NCBI GenBank assembly: GCA_903862155.1
Contig: CAIOXF010000057.1
Coordinates: forward strand, 1-8,630
Direction: 5' to 3'
DNA from: an uncultured cyanobacterium
GTDB lineage: Bacteria; Cyanobacteriota; Cyanobacteriia; PCC-6307; Cyanobiaceae
DNA length: 8,630 bases
A program made the position numbers and the translations under genes. Under the pieces are notes generated by a model, which did not search any database, was not told where the DNA came from, and worked only from the letters and a program-made list of their open reading frames with translations. Numbering within the stretch: position 1 is the stretch's first letter; every line of letters starts with the position of its first letter. This document shows, piece by piece, positions 1 through 6,800 of the stretch.

Positions 1-498
1 GCTGAGCCCCTGGCTGAGCATGCGCAACTGGGCCTGGCGCACATCGCGCTGCCAGCGGGCCAGGGCCTCGGGCGGCTGGCTGCGCAGCCATTGGCGCTCC
101 TGGCCGGTGAGCGGGACCGGTTCCACCTCCTGCTGGGGGCTGGAGGCCAGTTGCTCGATCGTGCCCAGGCTGTCGTCGAGCTGTTGCTGCAGGAACTGGC
201 TGGCCTGCGGATCCACCACCAGCACGGTGGTGCGGGGGAGCAGTTCCCGGCGGCGGCGGTCGAGGGCGCTGCTGTCGACCACGCGGGCGTTTTTGGGGGC
301 CCGGGCGGTGAAGGGGGCCGCCATGCCGGGCTGGAGGCTTGGCTCCACCAGCCATGGCCAGCTGGCCAGCAGCCCCACCAGCAGGCAGGCGATCGCCACG
401 CCGGCGGTGCCGCCGGGGCGCCAGGCGGGCGGCGTGGTGCGGGGCCGCTCCAGCCGCAGGGCCCGCCGCCAGAGGGATCGCAGCCGCCGCTTGAGCAT
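1..498 (-). CDS. 7TM-HD family phosphohydrolase (PgpH-like), N-terminal part
   Basis: The 166 visible codons are open to the left edge, so the C-terminal part lies outside the window. The protein begins with a strongly basic cytoplasmic stretch (MLKRRLRSLWRRALRL), then one hydrophobic segment at about residues 33-50 (VAIACLLVGLLASWPWL). After it comes an extracytoplasmic region starting EPSLQPGMAAPFTARAPKNA, followed by a Gln-rich helical stretch. This layout matches the start of 7TMR-HDED/PgpH proteins, where one TM helix precedes an extracellular domain, then seven TM helices and a cytoplasmic HD phosphohydrolase. Characterised members hydrolyse cyclic di-AMP. The TM bundle and HD residues are not visible, so the enzymatic role is inferred from family resemblance. 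The start is ATG at 498-496; a TTG two codons upstream is possible and an in-frame TAG lies just before that. No clear Shine-Dalgarno is seen. The gene is divergent from folD. Confidence 0.8.
   Translation of the reverse strand, partial: MLKRRLRSLWRRALRLERPRTTPPAWRPGGTAGVAIACLLVGLLASWPWLVEPSLQPGMAAPFTARAPKNARVVDSSALDRRRRELLPRTTVLVVDPQASQFLQQQLDDSLGTIEQLASSPQQEVEPVPLTGQERQWLRSQPPEALARWQRDVRQAQLRMLSQGLS
388..397. repeat. HIP1-type palindrome GGCGATCGCC
   Basis: One exact copy of the extended HIP1 sequence, the highly iterated palindrome of many cyanobacteria, inside the PgpH-like gene. It is the only exact copy I found in 8.6 kb, which at this base composition is compatible with chance, so it is only weak support for a cyanobacterial origin. 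Confidence 0.4.
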
Positions 499-566
499 CT
501 GCAAACGCTAGCGGTGCTGCCCAGCCCAGGTGCAGAGGGCAAGCTGGGGCCAGTTGTGGAGCCCCG
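499..566. promoter_or_regulatory. Divergent intergenic spacer between the PgpH-like gene and folD
   Basis: These 68 bp are the only real intergenic gap in the window, so they must contain the leader of the leftward gene and probably the promoters of both units. I see no convincing -10/-35 pair. An 8-bp perfect palindrome, CGCTAGCG, sits at 506-513, next to the leftward start. It could be an operator half or chance. The folD promoter may also lie further left, inside the divergent gene. Confidence 0.4.
558..561 (+). promoter_or_regulatory. Shine-Dalgarno of folD
   Basis: GGAG lies 5 nt before the ATG at 567. It supports that ATG as the start, and it is the only good Shine-Dalgarno among the genes of this window. 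Confidence 0.6.
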
Positions 567-1448
567 ATGGCCACCCTGCTCGATGGACGCGCCCTCGCCG
601 CCGAGATCGAACAGCGCCTGCAGGCGGTGATCAGCGATGGGCTCCCCCAGGCCGGCCGCCCGCCGGGCCTGGCGGTGCTGCGGGTGGGCGATGACCCGGC
701 CAGCGGCGTGTATGTGGCCAATAAGGAGAAGGCCTGCACGCGGGTGGGCATCACCAACCACGGCGCTCACCTCCCCGCCGACACCCCGGCCGCTGAGGTG
801 CTGGCCACGATTCAGCGGCTCAACGCCGACCCCGCCGTGGACGGCATCCTGCTGCAGCTGCCCCTGCCGGCCGGGCTGGATGAGGCGCCGCTGCTGGCGG
901 CCATTGATCCGCAAAAGGATGCCGACGGTCTGCACACCCTCAACCTGGGCCGGCTGCTCAAGGGCGAACCGGGCCCCCGCAGCTGCACCCCCGCCGGCGT
1001 GATGGCCCTGCTGGCCAAGGCCGGCGTGGCGTTGGCCGGTCAGCGTGCCGTGGTGATTGGCCGCAGCATCCTGGTGGGCCAGCCGATGGCGCTGATGCTG
1101 CAGGCCGCCAATGCCACCGTGAGCGTGGCCCACTCCCGCACCACCAACCTGGCGGCCCTCACCCAGCAGGCCGACGTGCTGGTGGTGGCCGCTGGCCGCC
1201 CGCGCATGATCGGCGCCGAGCATGTGAAACCGGGTGCCGTGGTGGTGGACGTGGGCATCCACCGCAAACCGGAAGGCGGTCTCTGCGGCGATGTGCGCGT
1301 TGAAGAGGTGGAGCCGATCGCCAGCGCCATCACCCCCGTACCCGGCGGTGTGGGCCCGATGACCGTCACCATGCTGCTGGTGAACACCGTGGCCAGCTGG
1401 TGTGCGCGCTGCGGGGTGGAGATGCCGCTGGGGGATCTGGTGCATTGA
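567..1448 (+). CDS. folD: Bifunctional methylenetetrahydrofolate dehydrogenase / methenyltetrahydrofolate cyclohydrolase
   Basis: FolD interconverts 5,10-methylene-, 5,10-methenyl- and 10-formyl-tetrahydrofolate in the cytoplasm using NADP, and so supplies one-carbon units for purines and formyl-methionine. At 293 aa it has the normal length for a bacterial FolD. Family signatures are complete: the Y49-xxx-K53 catalytic pair (YVANK), the DGILLQLPLP signature at 92-101, KDADGLHTLNLGRL near 117-130 with the conserved Asp, CTPAG, the dinucleotide-binding GRSILVGQP at 165-173, and PGGVGPMT at 259-266. ATG 567 is preceded by GGAG. The stop TGA overlaps the proposed TTG start of the next gene by 4 nt, so folD appears to be the first gene of the transcript that carries the transporter, glycosyltransferase and PKS. 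In marine picocyanobacteria I recall folD lying beside crtE; crtE is not seen next to it here. Identification is secure. Confidence 0.98.
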   Translation: MATLLDGRALAAEIEQRLQAVISDGLPQAGRPPGLAVLRVGDDPASGVYVANKEKACTRVGITNHGAHLPADTPAAEVLATIQRLNADPAVDGILLQLPLPAGLDEAPLLAAIDPQKDADGLHTLNLGRLLKGEPGPRSCTPAGVMALLAKAGVALAGQRAVVIGRSILVGQPMALMLQAANATVSVAHSRTTNLAALTQQADVLVVAAGRPRMIGAEHVKPGAVVVDVGIHRKPEGGLCGDVRVEEVEPIASAITPVPGGVGPMTVTMLLVNTVASWCARCGVEMPLGDLVH

Positions 1449-2740
1449 GCGCCAGCCAGCGCACGTTTCGCTGGCTCTGGCTGGGGCAGCTCATCTCCAA
1501 CCTCGGCACCCAGTGCAGCCTCTATGGGGTGGGGTTGTGGATGTTCAGTCGCCAGGAGCGCTTGGCCGACTTCGCCCTGGTGGCGCTGGTGGTGCAGCTG
1601 GCCCGCATCCTCGTGGTGCCGCTGTTGGGGGCTCGCCTGGCCCGTTGGCCGCGGCAAGCCGTGATGTTGGTGGCCAATCTCGCGGGTGCGTTGTGCACGT
1701 TGGCGCTGGCGGGCCTGCTGCTGGGCGGCGATGGCGCCGCGGGGTTGGCGCCGGTGCTGATGCTGCAGGCCGTTGCTGCGATGGCGGAAGCCGCCCTTGT
1801 GCTCAGTTTTTCCACCCTGATCCCCCTGTTGATGGGGGGCGGCGAGGCGATGGCGCGGGCGAATGGATTGTTCGCCACCACCGATGGCCTGGTGGTCACG
1901 GTGGCTCCGTTTCTCGGGGCCTGGCTGGGGGGTGTGGGCGGCTTGCGAGGGGTGCTGGCCCTCGATGGGCTGAGTTTTCTGGTGGCCATGGCCTGTGTGT
2001 TGATGGCGCCGTGGCCGGTGGTGCTGAGGAAGCCCGTCCCAACGCCGCTGGCGAGCCCAGGCGCTGAGGCCCCCTGGCGCCTGATGCGTGAGCGCTGGGA
2101 ACAGCCACGCCTGCGGGCTCCCCTGCTGATGGGCTCGGCGGTTGCCCTGGTGTATGCGGCGGTGGAGGTGCTGTTCCCCGCCTGGGTGGTGCTGGCGTTC
2201 GGTGCCCAGCGCATGGCAGCGGTGCTGCTGCTCGGAGGCCTGGGGTATGCCACGGGCCTGGTGATCTGGCAGGGGGCGTCGGGTTCTGGCCGTTGGCGCT
2301 GGTTTGGCGTGGCTCCCGTGGTGCAGGCGCTGATCCTGATGGGTGCGGGGCTCCAGGTGTTTGAGCGGATGGCCGCGCTCTGGTTCGCTGCGGTGTGGGT
2401 GTTCACCGCGATGTTGCCGTTGGTGCTGGCCGGGCTCCAGACGCTCTGGTGCCGCAGTGTCGAGGCAAACGATCTGCCCCAGGTGTTTGCCCTGCGCTAC
2501 AGCGCGGAATGGCTGCTGCGGCTGCTGGCGTTTGCCCTGGCAGCCTTCGCGGTGGATCCGTTGCTGCAACCAGCGCTGGTTTGGCCGGGCTGGCCGGCCT
2601 GGCTTCCCGAGGCGCTGGGCCAGGGCCCCGGACGGGCCATGGCGGTGGCCATGGGGGCGATGGGCTGGGTGCTCATGCTGAGCTGGCTGGGGCAGCGACG
2701 CCCGTTGGCGGCTCTCACGGCCGGGCGATGCGGGTTCTGA
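1445..2740 (+). CDS. Major facilitator superfamily transporter, probable exporter
   Basis: The product is a roughly 431-residue polytopic inner-membrane protein with many hydrophobic stretches in two halves, joined by a hydrophilic centre (RKPVPTPLASP... to ...RERWEQPRLR, about residues 195-225). The opening TFRWLWLGQLISNLGTQ, the basic cytoplasmic loop GARLARWPRQ at 62-70 (in the place of MFS motif A) and ARANGLFATTDGLVVTVAPFLGAWLGG (split here around the conserved A-x-A-N-G-L at 137-142) are typical of MFS_3/EntS-like drug and siderophore exporters. The substrate cannot be read from sequence. The preferred start is TTG at 1445, which overlaps folD's stop as TTGA, has GGGGA at 1431-1435, and places the first helix close to the N-terminus. 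A GTG at 1400 would add 15 unlikely Gly/Ala-rich residues. The 3' end overlaps the glycosyltransferase by 13 nt, implying coupled translation and a shared role, most plausibly export of the glycosylated product. Confidence 0.85.
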   Translation: MSASQRTFRWLWLGQLISNLGTQCSLYGVGLWMFSRQERLADFALVALVVQLARILVVPLLGARLARWPRQAVMLVANLAGALCTLALAGLLLGGDGAAGLAPVLMLQAVAAMAEAALVLSFSTLIPLLMGGGEAMARANGLFATTDGLVVTVAPFLGAWLGGVGGLRGVLALDGLSFLVAMACVLMAPWPVVLRKPVPTPLASPGAEAPWRLMRERWEQPRLRAPLLMGSAVALVYAAVEVLFPAWVVLAFGAQRMAAVLLLGGLGYATGLVIWQGASGSGRWRWFGVAPVVQALILMGAGLQVFERMAALWFAAVWVFTAMLPLVLAGLQTLWCRSVEANDLPQVFALRYSAEWLLRLLAFALAAFAVDPLLQPALVWPGWPAWLPEALGQGPGRAMAVAMGAMGWVLMLSWLGQRRPLAALTAGRCGF

Positions 2741-3870
2741 TCGTCACGTCGAGCGGAGGCACGGCCCACGATGCGGCCGCCTATGCCCTGCGCGACTGGC
2801 TGCGCCTCTGGGATCCGCAGGGGGAGGTGCAGGTGGAGCACGTGCTGGAAAACGCCAGTGCGGTAACCAGGGCCGGGGTGGATCTCTACAACTGGATCCA
2901 GAAGCATGGGCCCTGGCTGCATCAGATCTATTGGCGGCTGGTGGAGTTTGAGGATCTGATCAAGCCGGGCACCCTGCTGTTCGGTCGCACCTACGTGATT
3001 CGGCTGCTGCGCCGGTTCCGTCCAGACGTGCTGGTGTCAACCCACCCCCACATCAACCGGGGCCATTTCGATCTCGCCAAACGGGTGTTGGGGCGCCAGC
3101 TGCGTTGCATCACCTGCTGCACCGAACTGGATGGCGGCTTCGGTTTCAGCCGCAACTGGGTGACGCGCGCGGCCGATGGGTTCTGGGCGATCACGCCGGA
3201 GGTAGCCAATGAAGTGATCCGGCGCGGCTACCCGAGCGAGCGGGTGCAGGTGCTGGGGCCGTTGCTGTTTCCGGAACCACGTCCGGAACCACTGCACGAC
3301 AACCCCCAGGGGCCTGCCTCCCGGCAGAACCTGCCCTTGCTGGTGCTGGGCAGTGGGGCCAATGGGGCCAACAACCACATCCAGCTGCTCGAGGCCCTGC
3401 GGCCCCTGGCTGGGCGGTTGCGGGTGGTGGCGTTGTGCGGGCGGCGGGCTGCTGCTGCAGCGCAGGTGCGGGCCTGGGCCCAGGAGCATCCTGAACTGGC
3501 CGTGGAGGCGCTGGGTTTTCAGAACCCCCAGGCGATGGCTGCGCTCTACCGGCAGGCCTGGGCGATGGTGGCCCGCCCAGGGGCCCGCACCGCCACCGAA
3601 GCCCTGGTGTTCGGCTGCGTGCTGATCTTCAACAGCTTCGGCAGCACCATGCCGCAGGAGCTGCTGGCTCTGCGCTATTTCCGGGCGCGGGGGCTGGAGC
3701 GGCCCATCCGCTCGCCCCAAGACCTGCTCCAGCAGTTACGCCGCTGGCTCGACAGCCCTGATCGCCATGGCGACCTTGCCGGGTTGTACGCCCGCCATCC
3801 TCTGCGTCAACGTCCAACGCTGGTGTGGCAGTTCCTTGCACCTTGCTCCATAGGCTCGTTGGGAACCTGA
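2728..3870 (+). CDS. MGDG-synthase/MurG-like (GT28-type) glycosyltransferase
   Basis: This 380-aa GT-B-fold glycosyltransferase resembles the diacylglycerol glycosyltransferases (MGDG synthase, UgtP) and MurG. The N-terminal acceptor half opens MRVLIVTSSGGTAHDAAAYA. The GG-x-x-H14-x-x-AA pattern corresponds to the GGGH-x-x-A loop of MGDG synthases, and DVLVSTHPHINRGH follows at about 101-112. Next come TELDGGFGFSRNW (132-144) and an ITPEVANEVIRRGYPSERVQVLGP strand-turn that resembles the interdomain segment of the family. The C-terminal nucleotide-sugar half has LLVLGSGANGANN, then ARPGARTATEAL at 282-293 (canonical PGGxTxxE with E291) and TMPQE ending at E311 in place of the usual GQE. No signal peptide or TM helix is evident; members act as peripheral proteins at the membrane surface. 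The likely substrate is a lipid or lipid-like hydroxyl, and in this operon perhaps the polyketide alkyl product. Sugar donor and acceptor are unknown. The start ATG 2728 lies inside the transporter's last codons. Confidence 0.85.
   Translation: MRVLIVTSSGGTAHDAAAYALRDWLRLWDPQGEVQVEHVLENASAVTRAGVDLYNWIQKHGPWLHQIYWRLVEFEDLIKPGTLLFGRTYVIRLLRRFRPDVLVSTHPHINRGHFDLAKRVLGRQLRCITCCTELDGGFGFSRNWVTRAADGFWAITPEVANEVIRRGYPSERVQVLGPLLFPEPRPEPLHDNPQGPASRQNLPLLVLGSGANGANNHIQLLEALRPLAGRLRVVALCGRRAAAAAQVRAWAQEHPELAVEALGFQNPQAMAALYRQAWAMVARPGARTATEALVFGCVLIFNSFGSTMPQELLALRYFRARGLERPIRSPQDLLQQLRRWLDSPDRHGDLAGLYARHPLRQRPTLVWQFLAPCSIGSLGT
3354..3371 (+). repeat. 9-bp perfect tandem duplication (TGGGGCCAA x2)
   Basis: Two exact adjacent copies of TGGGGCCAA give the repeated Gly-Ala-Asn in GSGANGANN, in the first loop of the glycosyltransferase donor-binding half. 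It is in frame, so it adds three residues without harm to the reading frame. Confidence 0.8.
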
Positions 3871-3885
3871 TGGGCTGACGCTTTC

Positions 3886-6800
3886 GTGGCAGGGGCGAGC
3901 GAGCCGATCGCCATCGTGGGCATGGGGTGCCGGTTGCCCGGTGGGATCGAGTCGCCCGAGGCCTTCTGGACGCTTCTGGCTGAAGGGCGCGAGGCGATCC
4001 AGGAGGTGCCCCAGGAGCGCTGGGATCTGGAGCGCCATTTCCACCCCGATCCCCAGCACCCGCTCACCCAGCACGTGCGCCGGGGTGGATTTGTGCAGGG
4101 CATCGATCAGTTCGATCCTGCGTTGTTCGGCATTGCACCGCGCGAAGCGCAGTGCATGGATCCCCAGCAGCGGCTGCTGTTGGAGGTGGCCTGGCGTGCC
4201 ATGGAAGACGGGGCCCAACCGATCGAATCCCTGCGCGGCCAGCCGGTGGGGGTGTTCATCGGCATCTCCAGCGCTGACTACAGCGCGCTGCTGTGGGCCT
4301 CGGAAGCCGACTACGCCACCCCCGATAACGAGCCCTTCATCCTCGCGGGCAACACCGGTTGCATTGCGGCCAACCGCATCTCCTACGCGTTTGATCTGAA
4401 GGGTCCGAGCTTCACGGTGGATACCGCCTGCTCCTCCTCCCTGGTGGCGGTGCATCTGGCCTGCGAAAGCCTCTGGCGCGGAGAGAGCGATGCCGCCCTG
4501 GCCGGTGGGGTGCAGTCGCTGATTCACCCCGGCATCCAGATGAGTTTCTGCAAGGCCGGGCTGCTGGCCCCCGATGGCCGCTGCAAGAGCTTTGCGGCTG
4601 CCGCCGATGGCTACGTGCGCTCGGAAGGTGCCGGGGTGGTGCTGCTGAAGCGGCTCAGCGATGCGCTGCGCCACGGCGATCCGGTGCAGGCCGTGATCCG
4701 CGGCACGGCGGTGAATTCCGATGGGCGGAGCCATGGGTTGTCGGCCCCCAGTCAGCGGGCCCAGGCGCGCTGTGTGCGCCAGGCCTATGCCCGGGCTGGC
4801 CTGGCCCCGTCCGCCTGCCTCTATGTGGAGGCCCACGGCACGGGCACCCGTCAGGGCGACCCGATCGAGCTGCGGGCGCTGGGATCGGTGCTCGGCGAGG
4901 GGCGCGCCGCTGAACGGCCCTGCCGGGTGGGTTCGGTGAAAACCAACCTGGGCCATGGGGAAACCGCCGCCGGCATCACCGGGCTGATCAAGGCCGCCCT
5001 GTGCGTGCGAGCGCGGCAGCTGCCGCCCAGCCTGCACTGCGACACACCCAATCCCGCCATCGATTTCGAGGGGCTGGGCCTGCAGGTGCAGACCCGCCTG
5101 GAGCCGTTTCCCGAGCTGGATGGACCGGCCGTGCTGGGGGTGAGCTCGTTTGGCTTCGGCGGCACCAATGCGCACGTGGTGCTCACCGACCCGCCCCGGT
5201 TCCCTGCCGCCCCAGCGCGGCAGGAGCCGCCGCTGCAGCTGCTGTGTCTTTCGGCCCGCTCCCCCCAGGCTCTGGATCAGCTGGTGGCGGCTTACGCAGC
5301 GCTGCTGCGGGCGGAGCCGGATCTGGGGCTCAACGATCTGTGCGCCAGCACCCACCTGGGCCGCAGCGCGTTTCCGCACCGCTGGCTGGCGGTGGCGGCT
5401 GATAACCAGGAGCTGCTGGCGCAGCTGGAGGGCCGCCTGGCGGTGGCCTTCCACGGCGAAGCAAGCCCAACGCTCATCGGGAAACCCCTAGCGGCCGAGC
5501 TGGCCCGCCTGCAGCTCGGGCTGGCGGGAGCGGAGGGCCGCGTACGGCTCACCGCCCTGGCCGTGGCCGTTGGCCGGGGGCATGCCATCGACTGGCGCCA
5601 TGTCCATCGCCCCTATCCCCACCAGCGGCGGGAGCTGCCGGGCCACCCGTTCCTGCGGCAGCGCTTCTGGTGGACGCCTGCCGCGGAGGCTCGCAGGGGT
5701 GTGAGCCTCTGGCGCGACCACCTGGGGCTTGGTGGTTTGCAGCCCTCCTCCGCGCCAGGGTTGCGACTGGAGCCCGTGGATCTCCCAGGCCCGCTGCGCC
5801 ACCACCAGCTGCTGCTCCACCCGGTGCAGGGATCAGACCTGGTGGACCATCGGCTGAGGACCACGGTGGTGTTTCCGGCTGCGGCCTATCTGGCGTTGGC
5901 CCTGGAGCTGCAGCACCAACGCGGCGTGGTGCCGGCCCTGAAGGATTTGCAGATCAGCGCGCCCCTGCGGCTTGGGGCTGAGCCCACCCCCCTGCAGGCG
6001 GTGGAGGAGGGCCACACCCTGCGCTTCCACGCCCGCCCATCCGCCGATGGGGAGTGGATTCAGCATGCCGCCGTGGAGCTGGCATCACCCCAGGGGGCCA
6101 ATCCCCCTGGGGCGATGCCGTCGGCGCAGAACAGCAGCCTCGACCCCGATGGCTTCTATGCCGCGCTGGCCGCCATCGGCTTCACCTACGGCCCCCGCTA
6201 CCGGCCGATCCGGCAGCTGCAGGCAGGCTCCGCCGAAGCGTGGGCGGTGTTGGAGCGGCCGCCAGGGGCTCCCGACCGGTGCCTGCTGGACGGCTGTATT
6301 CAGGTGGTGGCCGCGGCGGTGGATGGCGATCTGGAGCTGGGGCAGGTGTTTCTGCCCGTGGCCGTGGAGGCAGCGGTGATGGAGCAATGGCCCCTGCCGG
6401 ATTCCCTTACCTGCCGGGCGGTGCTCGATCCCAGCTCCGTAGCCACCAGCACCCTGGTGGCCGACCTCTGGCTCTCCTCTGGCGGCCAACCGGTGGGGTG
6501 GATCGGCGGCCTGCGGCTGCGGCGTCTCACGCGCACCGCCCTCGAGCTCATGCTGCCGGCCGATGGTGCAGCGGCTGATCCGCCTGGGCCGGGCTGTTAC
6601 GTGAGCACCTGGCATTCCGTGGAGAGCGCCCCGCGGTCGGCTGAGGCTGGGGCTGCGGCCCTGCCCCTGCGCGACGGGCCCCTGCGCGACTGGATCGAGC
6701 AGCAAGGGTGGCTGCTGGATCCGCTGCCGGAGGGTTCGGCGCCACCGGCGGTTGCGGGCCCGCTGGTGGTCTGGCCACGCACGGCCCAGCGGGATCCCGT

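Noticed and set aside
499..566. Sigma-70-type promoter in the divergent spacer
   Set aside because: No hexamer pair close to consensus was found, so none is marked; only the spacer as a whole is listed.
20..630. Two overlapping plus-strand open frames at the left edge
   Set aside because: Arg/Ser- or Gly/Ala/His-rich translations without domains; the minus strand here encodes a protein with a TM segment and a family resemblance, and the second frame runs into folD.
1040..2569. 509-codon open frame on the minus strand opposite folD and the transporter
   Set aside because: Composition is His/Gln/Arg/Pro-rich with no recognisable domain; it is a typical antisense shadow in GC-rich DNA opposite two well-supported genes.
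3870..3878. ATG overlapping the glycosyltransferase stop (TGATG) as a PKS start
   Set aside because: It is in another frame and stops after two codons (ATG GGC TGA).
3736..5454. 572-codon open frame on the minus strand opposite the ketosynthase
   Set aside because: Low-complexity His/Gln/Arg/Gly-rich translation with no motif, opposite a highly conserved KS.
5184..5820. Frameshift or sequencing error as the cause of the missing AT
   Set aside because: The frame is open and protein-like on both sides and across the junction, with recognisable linkers; a frameshift would not remove about 300 residues while keeping one frame.
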